The notes under the pieces are model-generated. The model was given only the letters and a program-made list of their open reading frames with translations. It ran no database searches and was not told where the DNA came from. From an uncultured Prevotellaceae bacterium (lineage in GTDB: Bacteria > Bacteroidota > Bacteroidia > Bacteroidales > Bacteroidaceae): a stretch of 11,228 nucleotides of DNA. The DNA lies in contig CACYKX010000163.1 in assembly GCA_902775075.1 (NCBI GenBank), positions 1 through 11,228 on the forward strand. The letters are read 5' to 3'. This document shows, one piece after another, positions 6,225 to 11,228 of this stretch (the first letter of the stretch is position 1; each line of letters starts with the position of its first letter). Both the position numbers and the translations under genes were made by a program.

Positions 6225-7508
6225 ATGAGTAGTTATAAGCAAATATGGCCAACACCGAAATTGTATGGTGTGGGACATTTTACCGAGTTCAACTTATACA
6301 AGGAAGCACTTCTGATCGCTAAGAGCAAGGGCTTCATTGACCAAGCTTTGCTTGTAAGCGAAATTCCGCAAAGAGTAAAAGGACTTATACTTGTAGATAG
6401 TATAAGTAAAACTGTATATGCAGACTTGATTCGTGAATTGATTCACTATGGATTTATAAAAAGAGAATCGAAAAACGATTTATATTGGATAACTGATGAC
6501 GGCTTAGACTATCTGGATCTTTGTTCAAGTAACAAAGAGAAAGCAATGGAGAAGCTATTAGAACAGATGCAAAGCGTTTTCGTTACACCTGCATGGTTTA
6601 TAAATAGATTATGGGAGTTAAATAGGAAAGGACAGGGTCAGATAATTATCCCCCTCCCATTAAAGAAGCCTCTAACATCAAGAAAATGGTCTGATAATAC
6701 ATGGACAACAGAACTTGAGGAGGTTAGTCTAAGTACCATCAGACTTGTTCAGAAAAAGATACCAGGTTCTTTTCCATACGACGAACAGTGCTGGATAAGA
6801 GATTTGTCAGAAGAGTTCCTTCGCTTGGGTTCACAAAGCCCTAAGATTAACAACCCAGAGATTCCCAATGATGAAGTGAACTACTCACAGCGCAACAGAC
6901 TTTCATTGGCGATGAAAACCATTGCTGTGAAGAAGTTCTTTTCCAGATGTAACCCCAATAGTGGTGAAATGGAGTTTCCTAATAAGAGAAGTGACATGAC
7001 ACACCGTTCCTTTATGGTTTGGTGTCCAAGACTGGAAAACTTCAATCTGATATGCTATACAGACTATCATCCAGACATTCCGGGGCGTATTCTGTATCCT
7101 ATATCCTCATTTAAAGATGAATGTCCCTCTGATGATTTCTCGTGTAAAAGGTTTATTACTGATTTAGAAGGAAGATGCCTTTATGTTCATACACCAAAAT
7201 GGGAGTCAATAAAGAAAATATTTATCGACACGCTTATTGAAGTATATCAGATATATTATAACAAGCAGACGATTATTTATATATCGTTACAAGATATAAG
7301 AGATGAAGTTTGTCGACTATTGAGGATTAGTCCTTTCTTGTTTGAGAAATATCTACAAATAACATACGAGATGTCGGTAAGACACGAGATAAATTATTCC
7401 ATATCATTAGAGACAGACATCAGATTAGACATGAAAGTTCAACTAAACAGAAGAGGTGTCTATCTAAATGGAATTATGTATTCTTTAATAGCAATTAAAC
7501 CCTTATAA
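6225..7508 (+). CDS. Winged-helix-containing protein of unknown function (~427 aa)
   Basis: The likely start is the ATG at 6225 (MSSYKQIWPTPKLYG); a GTG at 6198 would add nine residues. The N-terminal ~110 residues look like a winged helix: VYADLIRELIHYGFIKRES is a recognition-helix-like stretch followed by a beta-hairpin, NDLYWITDDGLDYLDL. The remaining ~320 residues have no motif that I recognise. They are rich in aromatic and charged residues and end in an alternating beta-type segment (MKVQLNRRGVYLNGIMYSLI). The N-terminus reads like a DNA-binding or sensor module. The gene ends two bases before the AAA+ ATPase gene, and such pairs often act as a complex, so it may be the specificity or target-recognition partner. 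That role is inference from position and fold only. No catalytic motif, signal peptide or membrane segment is visible. Confidence 0.75.
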   Translation: MSSYKQIWPTPKLYGVGHFTEFNLYKEALLIAKSKGFIDQALLVSEIPQRVKGLILVDSISKTVYADLIRELIHYGFIKRESKNDLYWITDDGLDYLDLCSSNKEKAMEKLLEQMQSVFVTPAWFINRLWELNRKGQGQIIIPLPLKKPLTSRKWSDNTWTTELEEVSLSTIRLVQKKIPGSFPYDEQCWIRDLSEEFLRLGSQSPKINNPEIPNDEVNYSQRNRLSLAMKTIAVKKFFSRCNPNSGEMEFPNKRSDMTHRSFMVWCPRLENFNLICYTDYHPDIPGRILYPISSFKDECPSDDFSCKRFITDLEGRCLYVHTPKWESIKKIFIDTLIEVYQIYYNKQTIIYISLQDIRDEVCRLLRISPFLFEKYLQITYEMSVRHEINYSISLETDIRLDMKVQLNRRGVYLNGIMYSLIAIKPL

Positions 7509-7510
7509 TT

Positions 7511-8857
7511 ATGGATAATAAATTGTTTCGAAAACCAAAGAAGACAGATGAAGTTGAGAATAAGTATCAATTCTTAGGCTTCACTCAAAACCCATTTCCC
7601 AGTGAGCCTGCTGTTAAACCGTATAGTCCTGATTCGCGAGTTAATGGCAGTATCTTTCTTGATAAAATAAGAGAAGGGGAGATAAAAGACTTTAAAGATC
7701 ATATTGTCAATGCCCCCAACAAGATAGGATTACTGATGGACTATGCTGCGTATAAAGGTCGTGGCATAGGAAAGACTGCTTTCTTGAACCATATGAAGAA
7801 ATCAATCAATTCGGATTTGGGCGACAATATGTCAAACGGCGACAGCGTATTATATGCTGTCTATGTATCGCCTTCTGCTGATAAAAAGAGTCGGACACTA
7901 AATGACGTGGCTCATTCGATTTTTACTTCAATGCATAGCGAGGGTTTGTTCCTCACAGTTTTCTGCCGACTTCGTGCCATGAGTGGATTGTTGAATGATG
8001 TGATAGATGACAGTATTAACGACTCCAATTATGAGGATACTATAGCTAATGATGATTGGCTTAAAGAACATGGGGTTGATATACCGAATTTGAATAAGTA
8101 TGTGTTAAATGAGTTGGTTAAGGCCGGTCTTGCAGATGATAATTCTCATTTGTTTGGAGGGAATTACCAATCATTTATGGCACTTCTTGATGATAATAAG
8201 AATGATTTCTTCTGGAAGAAGGATGGTTTGACCTTCTTTTTTGACAAAATAGAAAAATTGCTTAAAGCCGCATTGTTTACAAATTGCATTATATTGTTGG
8301 ATGAGGCAGAGAAGATGATACAATATCAAAATTTTAACGAAAGGCGTGCATTTTGCGACAATCTGCGGTACTACTTTATTGATGGTAATTGCTCCAACGC
8401 CATTGATGGTTTTTTCAAGATAGTGCTGACTATCCACCCCAATAGTCAAGAATTACTTATGCCTCACTGGGGCGCATCAGGTTTAGACCGTTTTTGTAGC
8501 CTTGGTGGTGAAACATCGTCAGATAATTCCATTTTCTTCAAACCAATGTCGAACGATGCCTTAATCAATGAATTGGCAGAAATATACCTGAAAGCGTCAC
8601 GAATTAATAAAGATGATGCGTCTATTAGGCCATTCACAGAAGATGCTATCAGTTATGCCATGGAAAAATCTGATCGTATTCCTGGCAGGTTCTTACGACT
8701 GCTGTATTTGATGATTGAAAAGGCAGTTCAGAATAACTGGAATATAATAGACAAGAACAAAGTGGATTTAGCGTGGAAGGAGAGCAATAAGAATTACTCA
8801 ACGCAAGCTACAGCAATAGATGAAGCCCCATTAGCCGAAACAAAGACCGAATTATAA
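7511..8857 (+). CDS. AAA+ (ORC/Cdc6-like) P-loop ATPase
   Basis: The protein is 448 residues long. Walker A is KGRGIGKT (residues 82-89), Walker B is IILLDEAE (260-267), and a C-terminal IPGRFLRLLYLMIEKA (390-405) looks like the sensor-2/helical-lid arginine region of ORC/Cdc6-type AAA+ proteins. The N-terminal FLGFTQNPFPSEPA segment before the ATPase core is of the kind seen in many bacterial conflict-system ATPases. Between Walker A and B there is a long acidic insertion (~145-245). It probably hydrolyses ATP to drive or license assembly on nucleic acid and to control an effector. It is packed two bases after the winged-helix gene, and its TAA overlaps the next ATG by one base (TAATG), so translation is coupled. 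The ATPase call is firm; the ORC/Cdc6 affinity is from remembered motif resemblance, and the partner is unproven. Confidence 0.9.
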   Translation: MDNKLFRKPKKTDEVENKYQFLGFTQNPFPSEPAVKPYSPDSRVNGSIFLDKIREGEIKDFKDHIVNAPNKIGLLMDYAAYKGRGIGKTAFLNHMKKSINSDLGDNMSNGDSVLYAVYVSPSADKKSRTLNDVAHSIFTSMHSEGLFLTVFCRLRAMSGLLNDVIDDSINDSNYEDTIANDDWLKEHGVDIPNLNKYVLNELVKAGLADDNSHLFGGNYQSFMALLDDNKNDFFWKKDGLTFFFDKIEKLLKAALFTNCIILLDEAEKMIQYQNFNERRAFCDNLRYYFIDGNCSNAIDGFFKIVLTIHPNSQELLMPHWGASGLDRFCSLGGETSSDNSIFFKPMSNDALINELAEIYLKASRINKDDASIRPFTEDAISYAMEKSDRIPGRFLRLLYLMIEKAVQNNWNIIDKNKVDLAWKESNKNYSTQATAIDEAPLAETKTEL

Positions 8858-9243
8858 TGGCAGATGTTATAGTAAACAGAAAGGAACTACAAACGATAAT
8901 GCGGGGCGGAGTCATCAATTCGAGGTATGCTGAATATAAGGACTTCGCTTTTATGCCTATTCCCTTGGTTATTGACATCATTGAGAAAGAGAAGAAGGGT
9001 GGCACTATGATGCCTTCAGAGCTGAAAAATCGGATAGACGATTTTCCAGAGTGTGTTAATGCCATACCATTGTCAAGTCATGGACTAATTGAATCCATGA
9101 ATGATGATGATTTTGTTGCAAAATATGTTAATAGAGTTGGGAATCCTATAGAATTTGCTACAGAAGCCTGTGTCTATGAATGTGAAGGATGGTGGGATAA
9201 GACAGAAATGTTAGAATCATTTAGGGAAATATCATGGCCATAG
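8857..9243 (+). CDS. Small protein of unknown function (128 aa) between ATPase and PIN genes
   Basis: Start and end are fixed by overlaps: TAATG with the ATPase gene upstream, and a 10-base overlap with the PIN gene downstream. The protein has a basic N-terminus with IVNRKELQTIMRGG, a central GGTMMPSELKNRID, and an acidic, Trp/Cys-containing C-terminus (ACVYECEGWWDKTEMLES). It shows no transmembrane segment and no catalytic signature that I know. Position and coupling suggest it could hold the PIN nuclease in check (antitoxin-like or adaptor) or link it to the ATPase. Neither role shows in the sequence itself. Confidence 0.75.
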   Translation: MADVIVNRKELQTIMRGGVINSRYAEYKDFAFMPIPLVIDIIEKEKKGGTMMPSELKNRIDDFPECVNAIPLSSHGLIESMNDDDFVAKYVNRVGNPIEFATEACVYECEGWWDKTEMLESFREISWP

Positions 9244-9713
9244 AATATGTTTTTGTTGATACATGTGTGCTATCAGACATTATACGTCAATACAATCCAC
9301 TTTGTCCTCGCAATCCTTTGCAGGAGGGCAATTATTTGAAAAAGGACATGCTTAGGTATGTGAATCAGATAATTACGGATGTGGAAGACAATGGATATAT
9401 CATCGCATCAACATTTGCTTTTGTTGAGCTGATAAATAAATTGGACGATATATTTTCAGGATCCGTTTCAAAGGAGAGATTGCTTGGGGTTGTGAATCAG
9501 CCGCCATCATGGTTTATAGTTGAGGATATGAACAAAGATACTGCAATTCATTTCTGTGATGTTCCTGCTTCAGTAGGAGGGACAAGCATATCATCTGACG
9601 ATGCCATTCATGTAGCTACAGCTATGCAACGAGGAGATGCTCTATTATTTCTCACCACAGACCAGACAATCAGCAAGCTGAGTCTGCCAATGATTACATT
9701 TATTAATTCTTAA
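9234..9713 (+). CDS. PIN-domain ribonuclease-like protein (probable effector)
   Basis: The 159-residue protein has the acidic residues of a PIN nuclease: FVDTCVLSDII with D9 near the N-terminus, FAFVELINK with E65, SSDDAIHVATA with D122/D123, and LTTDQTI with D143. PIN domains are metal-dependent RNases (or rarely DNases), often toxins such as VapC that cut tRNA or rRNA. The length is slightly longer than a typical VapC (about 130 aa) because of a loop (residues ~20-40, NPLCPRNPLQEGNYLKK). It is the last gene of the operon and overlaps the 128-aa gene by 10 bases, so production is coupled. As the only clear nuclease in the set it is the most likely executioner. No classic small antitoxin with a DNA-binding domain precedes it. 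No clear terminator hairpin is visible after the stop. Confidence 0.85.
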   Translation: MAIEYVFVDTCVLSDIIRQYNPLCPRNPLQEGNYLKKDMLRYVNQIITDVEDNGYIIASTFAFVELINKLDDIFSGSVSKERLLGVVNQPPSWFIVEDMNKDTAIHFCDVPASVGGTSISSDDAIHVATAMQRGDALLFLTTDQTISKLSLPMITFINS

Positions 9714-9748
9714 GAAACGGAAGTGCTGGGTTGAAGAAATGTATAAAA

Positions 9749-9835
9749 ATGAAAAAACAGAAAAAGCCGATAATACGTGATGTGGTTTATGGTTCTAAAA
9801 CGAGCCATGTGGTAAAACCGAATGAAAATACTTAA
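9749..9835 (+). CDS. 28-aa orphan ORF, probable remnant
   Basis: The ORF starts with MKKQKKPIIRDVVYGSKTSH and ends at a TAA at 9833-9835. It lies 36 bases after the PIN gene stop. The lysine-rich start and mixed composition look protein-like, but the length is too short to identify. A shift of frame near 9825-9838 would continue into KVYGKDISCFPHPH, so it could be the start of a broken gene. Confidence 0.25.
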   Translation: MKKQKKPIIRDVVYGSKTSHVVKPNENT

Positions 9836-9922
9836 AGGTGTATGGCAAAGATATTTCCTGTTTTCCGCACCCTCATGTCCTAAAGATTATACTATCTTAA
9901 TAATCAGGTAGCCGCGAGTGTG

Positions 9923-9936
9923 AAATTTGCAAATTT
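9923..9936. repeat. Perfect 14-bp palindrome AAATTTGCAAATTT
   Basis: The sequence equals its own reverse complement over all 14 bases. Palindromes of this kind can be operators for dimeric regulators, but no gene starts close by. In A/T-rich DNA some palindromes occur by chance. Confidence 0.4.
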
Positions 9937-10100
9937 GGGCGTCCCATGCTAACTTCGCAACATGTTTGTATGTAAGAAGTCTAACAAGTCAGGCACAGTT
10001 AGGATGAATCAGGAGACGGTTCTTTAATCTAAAGCATTCAACGAATGAAACAGAACAGAGTCATCCATGTCCCAAAGAAAAACGAGAACAAATAAGAAAA

Positions 10101-10265
10101 ATGTCTTTACTATGCAGCAGCATAACCGTCCCGTCTGGCAATCAATTGCACCGTTGGAATTACCACGTAATGCCTCGTGGTATTAACCGTTAGGATATCT
10201 TTGAGGACGATGAAGACTATATACAGTTCCTTCGAAGTCTCCATTTTGCTAAGTATGACGCATAA
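10101..10265 (+). pseudogene. Fragment of a REP-associated (Y1/IS200-like) transposase with internal stop
   Basis: In one frame from the ATG at 10101 the DNA reads ...WNYHVMPRGINR, then a TAG at 10191-10193, then DIFEDDEDYIQFLRSL, and a second stop at 10263-10265. YHVMxRGINRxxIFxDDEDyxxFL is the N-terminal signature of RAYT-type Y1 transposases, which handle single-stranded REP hairpins. The downstream HUH-type motif and catalytic tyrosine region are absent, so only about the first quarter survives. Two REP-like hairpins lie about 650 bases downstream and could be related. Confidence 0.75.
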
Positions 10266-10287
10266 TTTGAACAATATCGAGATAGTT

Positions 10288-10431
10288 ATGGAGATATATT
10301 TGGGAGTATTTAGACGAGATAAGACGAAAATTAAGACGTGTTTAAGCGAGAATCTTCTGGATTCCCTTAAGAAGAAAGGAATCATTAAGGTTATTGATAG
10401 GCAATATTGGGTAATCGCGAAGTTTGATTAA
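10288..10431 (+). pseudogene. Remnant of a protein end with winged-helix-like character
   Basis: A 47-codon frame from an ATG at 10288 runs through TCLSENLLDSLKKKG and IIKVIDRQYWVIAKFD. It looks like the terminal helix plus beta-wing of a winged-helix domain, as seen at the ends of some bacterial ATP-binding or regulatory proteins. It follows the transposase fragment directly. Its LSENLL segment resembles LSENIL at 10765-10780, which suggests two copies of the same ancestral sequence. The family is not recognised. Confidence 0.35.
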
Positions 10432-10566
10432 CAAATCAAACAAGCGAAGCTCCCCCCAAAAACTGCTATAATAGCGGAAATAAGGGCTTTTGTAAGATTA
10501 CGGATTAACAAATGATATCCAATTCACAAACTGAAATAGAGCGCACAAAAGGGGCGTCTCTATTGA
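10432..10566. other. Non-coding stretch with no recognised element
   Basis: A C6 run lies near 10452-10457, and there is A/T-rich DNA around 10480-10520. I see no convincing frame, promoter or stable hairpin. Confidence 0.4.
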
Positions 10567-10812
10567 ATTGTCTCGCTTCACATCTTATTGAAGATAGAAG
10601 ATTTAGCGAAAGTCGGAAACATGCTGACTAAGATGAGAGAGGAAAGGATTATCGTCAACGAGACGAAGGGCAACATCTCTGTATGGTCGCTCTTAAAAAC
10701 GAAAAAATAAGAGCGATTTAAGAGCGAAATTTACGTGAGATTACGTGGGGATTTAAGCGAGATTTTAAGCGAGAATATCCTGAAACGCCTTTATTTAGGG
10801 CATTCTTGCTAA
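10567..10812 (+). pseudogene. Second remnant of a winged-helix-like C-terminus, interrupted by a stop
   Basis: One frame is open from 10567 to a TAA at 10708-10710 (LLKIEDLAKVGNMLTKMREE, then RIIVNETKGNISVW), which has a helix-helix-wing look. The same frame continues after that stop as ERFKSEIYVRLRGDLSE and ILSENILKRLYLGHSC to a TAA at 10810-10812. Keeping one frame across a stop, with protein-like composition on both sides, points to a decayed gene. It probably belongs to the same family as the remnant at 10288-10431. Confidence 0.35.
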
Positions 10813-10889
10813 GAAAATTTAAGCGACTTTAAGCGAGAAATAAAGTGAGATTTAGACGAGCTTAGACAAAAATTTACCCAATTTTTCAT

Positions 10890-10912
10890 TTTTGCAAGCG
10901 CGACTTGCAAAA
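10890..10912. repeat. REP-like hairpin 1
   Basis: TTTTGCAAG at 10890-10898 pairs perfectly with CTTGCAAAA at 10904-10912 across the loop CGCGA. It shares the GCAAGCG core with the second hairpin 22 bases further on. It could also act as a terminator for leftward transcription from the minus-strand gene, or be a RAYT target. Confidence 0.65.
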
Positions 10913-10934
10913 TTCGTGGTTTCGGCTGATAGCG

Positions 10935-10963
10935 AATTTGTGCAAGCGCCGCTTGCACAAATT
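10935..10963. repeat. REP-like hairpin 2, probable terminator of the minus-strand gene
   Basis: A perfect 13-bp stem (AATTTGTGCAAGC at 10935-10947, pairing with 10951-10963) closes on a 3-base loop, GCC. It lies 12 bases beyond the stop of the minus-strand helix-turn-helix gene. Leftward transcripts would therefore form it right after the stop codon, as expected for a terminator or an mRNA 3' stabiliser. Confidence 0.65.
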
Positions 10964-10975
10964 ACCTGGTACGCA

Positions 10976-11228
10976 TTACTTAGTTTTTCCGACAGCATTG
11001 AGATAGGCATCCATAAGACCTTCTTTCACAAAGAGGATTCGGCCCTGCTTGCTGTTTCCTTGCTTGACATGAGGGAGTTTGTCTTTTATCTTTCTCACAT
11101 AGTCTTCAGACAAATTAAGTGTTTCCGCTGCTTCCTTGACTGTGATAAGCTCAGGCTCCTTTGCCTCATCTTTTACCTTCTGCATCTCCTTCACCATTTC
11201 TTTGGCGAGGAGTTTGATAAATTTCTGA
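10976..11228 (-). CDS. Excisionase/MerR-like helix-turn-helix protein, 5' partial
   Basis: The stop is the TAA whose complement lies at 10976-10978. The frame stays open to the right window edge (upstream of an ATG at 11195-11197 it reads KFIKLLAKE), so the true start is probably outside. The visible part includes ELITVKEAAETLNLSEDYVRKIKD, a classical helix-turn-helix of the excisionase/HTH_17 kind. A wing follows with KQGNSKQGRILFVKEGLMDAYL, where such proteins usually have RxxRFxxxDLxxWL. These small proteins bind DNA as directionality factors of integrative elements or as regulators. The gene is convergent with the seven-gene operon and separated from it by decayed mobile DNA. Confidence 0.75.
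   Translation of the reverse strand, partial: QKFIKLLAKEMVKEMQKVKDEAKEPELITVKEAAETLNLSEDYVRKIKDKLPHVKQGNSKQGRILFVKEGLMDAYLNAVGKTK

Larger units (their letters stand above)
9714..10100. other. Gene-poor, apparently decayed stretch after the operon
   Basis: No credible long reading frame exists on either strand. It holds a 28-codon ORF at 9749-9835 and a palindrome at 9923-9936, which are listed separately. A frame at 9838-9900, reading VYGKDISCFPHPHV before two adjacent stops, might continue the 28-codon ORF after a frameshift. I see no terminator with a clear stem and T-run. Confidence 0.5.
10341..10838 (+). repeat. Dispersed short repeat TTTAAGCGAGA
   Basis: Exact copies are at 10341-10351, 10752-10762, 10764-10774 and 10828-10838. 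Near-copies include TTTAAGCGA at 10818-10826 and TTTAGACGAG at 10851-10860. In the coding reading the unit gives L-S-E, so the repeats may be remains of an LSE(x)-repeat linker in the decayed genes rather than a DNA-level element. Confidence 0.6.

Noticed and set aside
9234..9713. Classical VapBC toxin-antitoxin pair
   Set aside because: The upstream 128-aa gene is larger than a VapB antitoxin, shows no AbrB, MetJ or similar DNA-binding start, and is embedded in a seven-gene operon.
10295..10302. TATATTTG as a second Bacteroidetes promoter
   Set aside because: It matches the -7 consensus, but it lies inside a decayed coding fragment, has no gene start downstream, and is short enough to occur by chance in A/T-rich DNA.
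10110..10385. Minus-strand open frame of 91 codons across the transposase remnant
   Set aside because: The plus strand shows a clear, though broken, RAYT signature in the same DNA; the minus frame is its shadow.
10341..10838. CRISPR array
   Set aside because: The repeated unit is only 11 bases, spacing is irregular (12 bases to several hundred), and no cas genes are present.

Overview
The window looks like an accessory, defence-island-like stretch of a Bacteroidales chromosome (Bacteroides/Prevotella type). The reasons are moderate-to-low GC, ATG/TTG starts without strong Shine-Dalgarno sites, a promoter that matches the Bacteroidetes -7 element (TAnnTTTG) exactly at 1903-1910, and protein families typical of gut Bacteroidales. 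Organism assignment is an inference; no rRNA, tRNA or species marker is present.

Left part (1-1762): the end of an operon entering from outside the window. It holds an HNH endonuclease (5' end cut by the window edge) followed after 5 bases by a fusion of a SAM methyltransferase, of the type seen beside DNA phosphorothioation (dnd) genes, with a HIT-family nucleotide hydrolase. A 32-codon orphan ORF follows (1766-1864). It may be the stump of a third gene and may mark the boundary between two modules.

Central part (1879-9713): a Bacteroidetes promoter, a leader with a small and apparently frameshifted reading frame, then seven co-directional, tightly packed genes: (1) a 348-aa protein with a C-terminal five-cysteine cluster; (2) a RlmN-like radical SAM protein; (3) a metallophosphoesterase fused to a second RlmN-like radical SAM domain; (4) a winged-helix protein of unknown function; (5) an AAA+ ATPase; (6) a 128-aa unknown; (7) a PIN-domain nuclease. 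Both radical SAM domains carry an unusual CX8CX2C cluster motif and keep the RlmN methyl-carrier cysteine (CGxL), but lack the RlmN N-terminal accessory domain. Genes 2 and 3 overlap out of frame by 127 bases. A one-base change in an A5 run at 4181-4185 would join them into one radical SAM-phosphoesterase-radical SAM polypeptide of about 1000 residues. My hypothesis is that this is an undescribed nucleic-acid modification and restriction-like conflict system: RlmN-like enzymes plus an Fe-S protein would modify a base or RNA, the phosphoesterase would process a nucleotide or RNA end, and the ATPase/winged-helix pair would gate a PIN RNase effector.

Right part (9714-10975): gene-poor, decayed DNA. 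It has a short orphan ORF, a 14-bp palindrome, a pseudogene fragment of a REP-associated tyrosine (Y1/IS200-like) transposase with an internal stop, remnants of winged-helix-like protein ends carrying repeated TTTAAGCGAGA units, and two GC-centred REP-like hairpins. At the far right, on the minus strand, is a short excisionase/MerR-like helix-turn-helix protein that runs off the window edge.
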